Both the position numbers and the translations under genes were made by a program. From the NCBI GenBank assembly GCA_002384315.1, contig DGBL01000116.1:334-10986 (forward strand): DNA of 10,653 bases. The letters run 5' to 3'. The first letter of the stretch is position 1. The number at the start of each line of letters is the position of its first letter. Positions 5,906-10,653 of this stretch are shown here, piece by piece. The notes beneath the pieces were generated by a model. It was not told the origin of the DNA and did not search any database. It saw nothing but the letters and a program-made list of their open reading frames with translations. This DNA comes from Micrococcaceae bacterium UBA4005. GTDB taxonomy: Bacteria; Actinomycetota; Actinomycetes; Actinomycetales; Micrococcaceae.

Positions 5906-7701
5906 TGAGTGAACCTCTGAGCGCGATCGCTTCGGCGCGCGAACTTGTGCGCGTCTTGTGCAGCGGCGGCGTGTACGACGTCGTCCTCTGCCCGGGTTCC
6001 CGCAGCGCACCGCTGGCCTATGCCCTCGCAGACGCGGAAGCTGCGGGCCTGATGCGTTTGCATGTGCGCATCGACGAGCGGGCCGCGGGCTTCACGGCGC
6101 TGGGGTTCGCGCTCGGGGCCCAGCGGCCGGTGGCCGTGGTGACGACGTCCGGCACAGCGGTCGGTGAACTGCTCCCGGCCGTGATGGAAGCCAACCACGC
6201 TGCAGTTCCGCTGGTGGTGCTCTCGGCTGACCGGCCGGCGGAATTACGCGGCACGGGCGCCAACCAGACGACCCACCAACCGGGAATCTTCGGCGTCCAC
6301 GTGAGGTTTGCCGTCGACATCCCGGCGGGTACCTGTCCCGCGGATTCAGCCCGGCACGCTCTGAGCAGCGCACGGGGGTACGGAACCATTACCGACGAGA
6401 CCAATAACCACTTAGCCAAAAACGCTGCGCCACATCCACCGGGGCCGGTACACCTGAACATTGCCTTCCGGGACCCACTGGTGCCGGCGTCGCGCCCCGC
6501 AATCGAGTCCGTTGCTAAGGCTGGGGCTGAATACGAGGCTGACCGGGCGACACGCAGGGACGCTGAGCTGGTGCGTCCGGCCGGTACGCCAGCGTCCGCT
6601 GGCTCGCCTGCCCATCAGGGCAGTGGATCCCATACGGTAGTGGTTGCCGGGCATGACGCCACCGCACTCGCCGCGGTATTTGCCGCGCATCTGGACCTCC
6701 CACTGTTCGCCGAACCGTCCTCCAATGCCAGGTTCGGATCCAGCGCCATCGCTCCGTACCGGCTCCTGCTCGACCTGCTGGGGCGGCAGATCACCAAAGT
6801 GGTCGTGTTCGGCCGACCCACGCTTTCCCGCCCCGTGGCGGCGCTGCTATCACGCGCCGACGTCGAGCATGTACTCTACGTGCCGAAGCCGGTGGCCTGG
6901 TTTGAGCCCGGACGACGGCGGGAACGGATCATCTCCACGCTTGCGGAACTGCTCGACTTCGCGGGCCGTGGAGCTACGCGGTGGCTCCCGGCGTGGCGGC
7001 ACGCCGGCGCGCTCGCCGAAGCGGCAATCCAGGATTTGCTGGCCAGCGAGTCTGGAGTCAGTGGTTTGGCGGTGGCAGATATGGTGTGGGAGCACACCGC
7101 CGGAAACCTCGTGGTCGGCTCCTCCAACCCGATACGGGACCTCGATCTGATAGCGGCCACCGACTGGCATCCACTGGAGGTCTACGCAAACCGGGGATTG
7201 GCGGGAATCGACGGCACGCTTGCGACGGCGACAGGGATCGCGCTCGCGAGCGGTGTGCCCACCAGGCTCCTGGTAGGGGATCTGACCTTCCTGCACGATG
7301 TCGGCGGGATGTTCCTAGGAAGCGGCGAACCTGAACCGGACCTGCAGGTTGTTGTCCTCAACGACGGCGGTGGCGGAATCTTCGGGTTGCTCGAACATGG
7401 TGCACAGGAAACGCTCGCCCGGTACCCGGATGCCGTCGAACGCCTCTTCGGTACACCGCACGCCGTTGATCTCTCGGCCCTCGCAGCGGCCTATGGGGTG
7501 CGGTTCGAACGCGTGGACACACTGGAGGATCTCGAACGGACGCTGGACGCACCCGTGTCCGGGAGGTCCATCGTTGAAGTCCGTGCCAGCCGCCCGGGAC
7601 TACGGGACCTGCACGCACGCATCGCAACGGCGGCACGCCGTGCTGTCGCAGGATGCGAGCTTGACGCGGTTGGCGTTGCTCCGGCTGCATCGAGCGGATA
7701 G
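5905..7701 (+). CDS. menD: SEPHCHC synthase (MenD), thiamine-diphosphate enzyme
   Basis: MenD joins 2-oxoglutarate (after decarboxylation on thiamine diphosphate) to isochorismate, the first committed menaquinone step. The 598-residue product has the three-domain ThDP architecture. The N-terminal domain carries LCPGSRSAPLAYAL (28-41), the cofactor-activating glutamate in RIDERAAGFTALG (E58), TTSGTAVGELLPAVMEA (80-96) and SADRPAELRGTGANQTTHQPG (108-128). The C-terminal domain carries YANRGLAGIDG (427-437) and the metal/ThDP motif from GDL (458-460) to NDGGGGIF (486-493). It is longer than usual because of an extra loop near 157-177 before GPVHLN, a Ser/Gly/Ala-rich linker at about 205-243 and a short Ala-rich tail after 583. 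The GTG start is supported by the fit to the family N-terminus and the upstream -10 element. It is divergent from phoX and converges on menF, which makes its substrate. Confidence 0.95.
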   Translation: MSEPLSAIASARELVRVLCSGGVYDVVLCPGSRSAPLAYALADAEAAGLMRLHVRIDERAAGFTALGFALGAQRPVAVVTTSGTAVGELLPAVMEANHAAVPLVVLSADRPAELRGTGANQTTHQPGIFGVHVRFAVDIPAGTCPADSARHALSSARGYGTITDETNNHLAKNAAPHPPGPVHLNIAFRDPLVPASRPAIESVAKAGAEYEADRATRRDAELVRPAGTPASAGSPAHQGSGSHTVVVAGHDATALAAVFAAHLDLPLFAEPSSNARFGSSAIAPYRLLLDLLGRQITKVVVFGRPTLSRPVAALLSRADVEHVLYVPKPVAWFEPGRRRERIISTLAELLDFAGRGATRWLPAWRHAGALAEAAIQDLLASESGVSGLAVADMVWEHTAGNLVVGSSNPIRDLDLIAATDWHPLEVYANRGLAGIDGTLATATGIALASGVPTRLLVGDLTFLHDVGGMFLGSGEPEPDLQVVVLNDGGGGIFGLLEHGAQETLARYPDAVERLFGTPHAVDLSALAAAYGVRFERVDTLEDLERTLDAPVSGRSIVEVRASRPGLRDLHARIATAARRAVAGCELDAVGVAPAASSG

Positions 7702-7809
7702 AACGAGCGGTATCCCAAGTGCTCGCGGCGTTCATTATGGCTGCTCAGTAATTGCGGCGCCATGATTACGGCGCCCGATGTCGGGTTCACGAACGCATGG
7801 AGGCCGAAC
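7702..7809. other. menD-menF convergent spacer with weak hairpins
   Basis: This 108-bp gap separates two converging stops and should contain transcription end signals. Visible inverted repeats are GAACG/CGTTC (7701-7705, 7729-7733) with a bulged inner AGC/GCT, GGCGCC-N8-GGCGCC (7756-7775), and CCCG-ATGT-CGGG (7774-7785). None is followed by a clear T-run, so I cannot pick a terminator with confidence. Confidence 0.25.
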
Positions 7810-9171
7810 TCAGCAACGGTGCTGGTGTTCCGGGCGGCCAACGCCGAGTGCTTCCATCATGGGCCGGAGCTTGCTCCACGTCTCGGCAAGCTCAGCCTCG
7901 GGTTGCGAACCCTCCACAATGCCGCATCCGGCATAAAGCCGGACGCGGGTCTCGGACTCAATGACGCCGCCGCGGAGCGCGATGCCCCATTCGCCGTTCC
8001 CATTCGCGTCGATCCACCCCACCGGCCCGGCATAGGGTCCCCGTTCCAGGTGTTCAAGCTCCCGGATCAGTGAGCCAGCCACGGTGGTGGGGGTGCCGCA
8101 GACCGCCGCCGTAGGATGCAGCGCACCAACCAACGCCAACGACGTCGGCACCTGTCCGTCCTCGTCGGGTGCCAGTTCCGCGCATACGTCGGACGCCAAA
8201 TGCCACACGTTGGGCAGTTTCAGGACAAACGGTTCGCTGTGCGATGTCATCGAATGGGTGAACGGCTCTAGTTGGCCGGTCAGCGAATCGATGGCGATCT
8301 GGTGTTCATGAAGCTGCTTCTCGGAGCCGGCGAGCACCCGCTGGGCGTACTCCGGGTCCGCCAGCGGCTCGCCGGCCCGATCCAGCGTTCCGGCTAGGAC
8401 CCGCGCCTGCGCAGTGTGGTCCTCGACCTTGATGAGCATCTCCGGGGTAGACCCGATCAGACCGTCCACAGCATAGGTCCAGCAGTCCTGGTAACGCACA
8501 GCCAGTTCGCGTAATACCTGGCCGGCGGCCACGGGTGATCCGAGACAGGCCACGACATCGCGGGCAAGAACGAGCTTGCTCAACGTGCCGCCGTGGATGC
8601 GCTCAACCCCCAGCCGGACCGCGCGCATATATTCCTCCTCGCTTAGCACTCCCGGTTCGAGGCGATCCTCCGGATGCCCAACGCGCTCGGGGGCTGGCGC
8701 GGCGAGGTATTCCTCGAGCATGCTCTCCGCAGCTTCGGCGGTGAGGTCGGCGCCCGGATCCGCGGTGATGTAGGTGATCCAGCTATGGCCATTGCGGGAC
8801 CCGACGAGGATCTCTGGAACGATCAGCCGGGATTCATGCGAGGAGGTTTTGGAAAACGCGAACGACCCGAAAGCCACCGGGCCGGTGCCAGGCCACCCGA
8901 GTTCGTTCACGATCTCAATCCGGTCCAGTTCCTGCTTCCACCACTGTTGGGCCGCATCGAATCGCGCTGGGCCGGTCGTGGTGAAGCGAGCGGTCTCCCC
9001 GAAAGCAACCAATCCTTCGCCACGCCGGATCCAGGTATGAATATCGTTGCGCACCACCAGATCAAGAAGATTGGAGTGCCCCGCGCCGTGGGGGTGGGAG
9101 ATAGTGATGCTTCGCAGGCCCGTTGACTTCCCGCGGGCGGACGCCAGCGCGGCGGAGGACGGAGTGCTCAT
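7810..9171 (-). CDS. menF: Isochorismate synthase
   Basis: The 453-residue product belongs to the chorismate-utilising (MenF/EntC/DhbC) enzymes that isomerise chorismate to isochorismate with magnesium in the cytoplasm. The C-terminal catalytic domain shows the general base K199 in KLVLARDV, the acid E244 in STPEMLIK, AGTLDR (260-265), SEKQLHEHQIAID (283-295), LKLPNVWHL (317-325), LVGALHPTAAVCGTP (347-361), E377 in LERGPYAGPVGW and the metal-site GCGIVEGSQPE (415-425). Three siderophore/menaquinone versions share these motifs. The lack of any siderophore gene and the position between menD and menG argue for menaquinone. The motif set does not suggest an anthranilate or aminodeoxychorismate synthase. 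The ATG at 9171 has GAGGG four bases upstream and a TACGCT -10-like hexamer at 9186-9181. It is divergent from menG and converges on menD. Confidence 0.92.
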   Translation of the reverse strand: MSTPSSAALASARGKSTGLRSITISHPHGAGHSNLLDLVVRNDIHTWIRRGEGLVAFGETARFTTTGPARFDAAQQWWKQELDRIEIVNELGWPGTGPVAFGSFAFSKTSSHESRLIVPEILVGSRNGHSWITYITADPGADLTAEAAESMLEEYLAAPAPERVGHPEDRLEPGVLSEEEYMRAVRLGVERIHGGTLSKLVLARDVVACLGSPVAAGQVLRELAVRYQDCWTYAVDGLIGSTPEMLIKVEDHTAQARVLAGTLDRAGEPLADPEYAQRVLAGSEKQLHEHQIAIDSLTGQLEPFTHSMTSHSEPFVLKLPNVWHLASDVCAELAPDEDGQVPTSLALVGALHPTAAVCGTPTTVAGSLIRELEHLERGPYAGPVGWIDANGNGEWGIALRGGVIESETRVRLYAGCGIVEGSQPEAELAETWSKLRPMMEALGVGRPEHQHRC

Positions 9172-9173
9172 GG

Positions 9174-9186
9174 TCCCTCAAGCGTA
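9174..9186 (-). promoter_or_regulatory. Candidate menF promoter
   Basis: On the minus strand TACGCT (9186-9181) fits TANNNT. The expected start of transcription is near 9174, leaving a leader of only about three bases before the ATG at 9171. If the transcript starts a little earlier, GAGGG four bases before the ATG could act as a ribosome site. No -35 consensus is seen; a GC-rich dyad occupies that position. Confidence 0.4.
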
Positions 9187-9201
9187 CTCCGGGCGAAGCA
9201 T

Positions 9202-9219
9202 CGCCCCTGCGCCGGGGCG
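9202..9219. repeat. GC-rich dyad in the menF-menG spacer
   Basis: CGCCCC (9202-9207) and GGGGCG (9214-9219) are perfect inverted arms around six bases. The dyad lies about 16 bp behind the menF -10 element, covering its -35 position, and 59 bp before menG. It could be an operator shared by the divergent pair, though 6-bp GC-only arms arise easily by chance here. Confidence 0.3.
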
Positions 9220-9278
9220 GCACGGTCCGTCGCAGGTTATGCAGGGGTGTCGGGGAACGGGCATTTGTTTGAGAGACT

Positions 9279-10058
9279 ATGAAGGTGAACCGTGCATCAC
9301 TGGAGAAGCGCCCTGAAGAAGTAGCTGCCATGTTTGACGACGTCGCGCCCAAATACGACGTCGTCAATGATGTGCTGTCCCTAGGGCAGACCCACCGATG
9401 GCGGCGCGTCGTCGTCGACGCCGTCGGGGCAGTTCCCGGCCAACGCGTGCTGGACCTCGCCGCGGGCACGGGAACCTCCAGCGAGCCGTACGCCGACCAG
9501 GGAATCGATGTGGTCGCCTGCGATTTCTCGCTGGGTATGCTCACCGTGGGCAAACGACGCCGGCCGGATATCGACTTCGTCGCCGGAGACGCCACCAATC
9601 TGCCGTTCGCCGATAACTCCTTCGACGCGAGCACAATTTCTTTCGGGCTGCGCAATGTCAGTGACCCACACCTCGCCCTGGCCGAAATGCTCCGTGTGAC
9701 CAAGCCCGGAGGCCGGCTGGTGATCGCCGAATTTTCACAGCCGGTGGTTCCGCTGTGGCGCACGATGTATACCGAATACCTCATGCGCGCGCTGCCTGCG
9801 ATTGCCACCAAGGTCAGTTCCAATCCCGCGGCGTACGTATACCTCGCCGAATCCATCAAGGCATGGCCGAACCAGGATGAACTGGCGGCATGGATCGTTG
9901 AGAGCGGATGGGAGAACGTGGCTTACCGGAATCTCAACGGTGGGATCGTTGCCGTGCACCGGGCCACTAAACCCGGCTCCGGGCAGGTTATCCCCACGCC
10001 GGCAGCCGAAGCGCCGGTACGGCGCTTGCGCCGCCGGGCTTCCCGGTCGGTCGGCTAG
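9279..10058 (+). CDS. menG: Demethylmenaquinone methyltransferase (MenG/UbiE)
   Basis: This class I SAM methyltransferase carries out the C-methylation that turns demethylmenaquinone into menaquinone at the membrane face. The 259-residue product has both UbiE family signatures: [16 protein letters not shown] (26-41) and [15 protein letters not shown] (139-153). It also has the SAM-binding loop [12 protein letters not shown] (57-68), the acidic D82 at the end of strand 2 and [15 protein letters not shown] (103-117). The C-terminus beyond about residue 235 is an extra tail that is Pro/Ala- and then Arg-rich ([10 protein letters not shown]), possibly helping membrane contact. Because men genes surround it and ubiquinone is not expected in actinobacteria, the menaquinone role is preferred. 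The ATG at 9279 gives the family-typical N-terminus. Only a weak GAGAG precedes it, and no clear -10 was found. One base separates its stop from the next gene. Confidence 0.94.
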   Translation: MKVNRASLEKRPEEVAAMFDDVAPKYDVVNDVLSLGQTHRWRRVVVDAVGAVPGQRVLDLAAGTGTSSEPYADQGIDVVACDFSLGMLTVGKRRRPDIDFVAGDATNLPFADNSFDASTISFGLRNVSDPHLALAEMLRVTKPGGRLVIAEFSQPVVPLWRTMYTEYLMRALPAIATKVSSNPAAYVYLAESIKAWPNQDELAAWIVESGWENVAYRNLNGGIVAVHRATKPGSGQVIPTPAAEAPVRRLRRRASRSVG

Positions 10059-10059
10059 G

Positions 10060-10653
10060 GTGTCCGTCCTCATTGTCGGGGCGGGCCCTGCGGGGTCCAC
10101 TGCCGCGTATTATCTGGCCGCCGCGGGGGTGGAGGTCACGGTGCTTGAGAAGACCCACTTTCCGCGTGAAAAGGTTTGCGGCGATGGACTGACACCTCGG
10201 GCAGTGCGCGAAATCCAACTCCTGGGATTGCCTCATGAGGACGCTGCGGGCTGGCGCCGGAACAAGGGGCTACGCCTCATTGCCGGCAAACGCACCGTCG
10301 AGGTCCCCTGGCCTGAGCTCAGTGATTTCCCCGAGTATGGCCTGGTTCGGACTCGGCTCGGATTCGATGAAGCACTCGCCCTGCATGCCGAAGCGGCCGG
10401 GGCGCACATCCTCCAGGGCCACTCAGTGTCGGCTGCCGTGCGGGACGAGTCGGGGCGCGTCACCGGGGTGCGGGCCAATCTGCTGGACCACGACGGCCGG
10501 AAAACCGGGGAGACCCGCGAGTTCACCGCCGACGTCGTCCTGGCGGCTGACGGGAACTCCACCCGCACCGCCGTCAGCCTCGGATTGTCGAAACGTGACG
10601 ACCGGCCGTTGGGGGTGGCAGTGCGCACCTATTTCACGAGCCCCCGCCACGAC
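10060..10653 (+). CDS. menJ: Geranylgeranyl-reductase-family flavoprotein, probable MenJ (C-terminally cut by window)
   Basis: From GTG 10060 the frame is open for 198 codons to the right edge; the family is usually about 400 residues, so roughly half is visible. It begins with an FAD-binding Rossmann motif, VGAGPAG (6-12), followed by E30 at the end of strand 2. The geranylgeranyl reductase signature CGDGLTPRAV (40-49) and the second flavin motif VVLAADGNSTRTA (159-171) follow. Such enzymes reduce isoprenoid double bonds. The mycobacterial homologue MenJ saturates one unit of the menaquinone tail, and the placement one base after menG makes the same role likely here. That would fit MK-n(H2) quinones common in this bacterial group. 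There is no good ribosome site, so translation is probably coupled to menG. Reduction of another polyprenyl lipid is the main alternative. Confidence 0.82.
   Translation, partial: MSVLIVGAGPAGSTAAYYLAAAGVEVTVLEKTHFPREKVCGDGLTPRAVREIQLLGLPHEDAAGWRRNKGLRLIAGKRTVEVPWPELSDFPEYGLVRTRLGFDEALALHAEAAGAHILQGHSVSAAVRDESGRVTGVRANLLDHDGRKTGETREFTADVVLAADGNSTRTAVSLGLSKRDDRPLGVAVRTYFTSPRHD

Noticed and set aside
5755..6198. Upstream extension of the phoX frame into menD
   Set aside because: The frame remains open antisense to menD because of codon bias. The AGAAGG ribosome site and the N-terminal signal support the start at 5754.
2656..7714. AGCGGTATC shared by the menC palindrome (2656-2664) and the menD-menF spacer (7706-7714)
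   Set aside because: A single 9-bp match without the second arm is expected by chance in 10 kb, and its position after menD does not suit an operator.
9062..9859. 265-residue minus-strand frame covering the menF start, the spacer and most of menG
   Set aside because: Its composition is Ser/Arg/Thr-rich without motifs, and it is antisense to the well-supported menG.
1..10653. Mobile elements, CRISPR arrays, phage or defence genes
   Set aside because: No transposase or integrase motifs, terminal repeats, regularly spaced repeats or toxin-antitoxin-like gene pairs were seen; all sizeable regions are filled by housekeeping genes.

Overview
The window looks like chromosomal DNA from a high-GC Gram-positive actinobacterium, most likely of the Micrococcales (Micrococcaceae-like). 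The grounds are the high GC content (roughly 60-65 % judged by eye), frequent GTG starts, TANNNT -10 elements placed directly in front of start codons, and the protein types: an RNase J, an actinobacterial PAP2 phosphatase, a Tat-exported PhoX and an aerobic menaquinone pathway. I cannot name the genus from sequence alone.

Layout, left to right. (1) The left edge holds the first ~31 codons of a minus-strand gene that looks like ribonuclease J, then 289 bp of non-coding DNA. (2) A plus-strand MFS transporter (382-1608) converges on a minus-strand membrane PAP2-family phosphatase (1625-2551). (3) A 128-bp divergent spacer (2552-2679) carries a perfect 15-bp inverted repeat directly upstream of menC (2680-3696, o-succinylbenzoate synthase). 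(4) menC converges, with 3 bp between, on a minus-strand Tat-secreted PhoX/DUF839 phosphatase (3700-5754). (5) Divergent from phoX is menD (5905-7701, SEPHCHC synthase). It converges on menF (7810-9171, minus strand, isochorismate synthase). (6) Divergent from menF is menG/ubiE (9279-10058, demethylmenaquinone methyltransferase). It is followed after 1 bp by a geranylgeranyl-reductase-family flavoprotein (10060 to the right edge), a likely MenJ-type menaquinone reductase.

How they work together. Chorismate -> isochorismate (MenF) -> SEPHCHC (MenD) -> [MenH step, not in the window] -> o-succinylbenzoate (MenC) -> [MenE, MenB, thioesterase and MenA, not in the window] -> methylation of demethylmenaquinone (MenG) -> probable partial saturation of the isoprenoid tail (MenJ-like). 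These genes are a classical men locus, but most are arranged as alternating single-gene units on both strands rather than as one operon. PhoX is interposed, and only menG-menJ looks co-transcribed.

The most distinctive regulatory observations are three plus-strand genes (MFS, menC, menD) with a TANNNT hexamer exactly 6 nt before a GTG start, which predicts leaderless transcripts, and the large palindrome over the -35 region of menC. I see no mobile element, CRISPR array, tRNA, rRNA or obviously undescribed multi-gene system here. The genes are mostly well-known families, and the novelty, if any, is in regulation.
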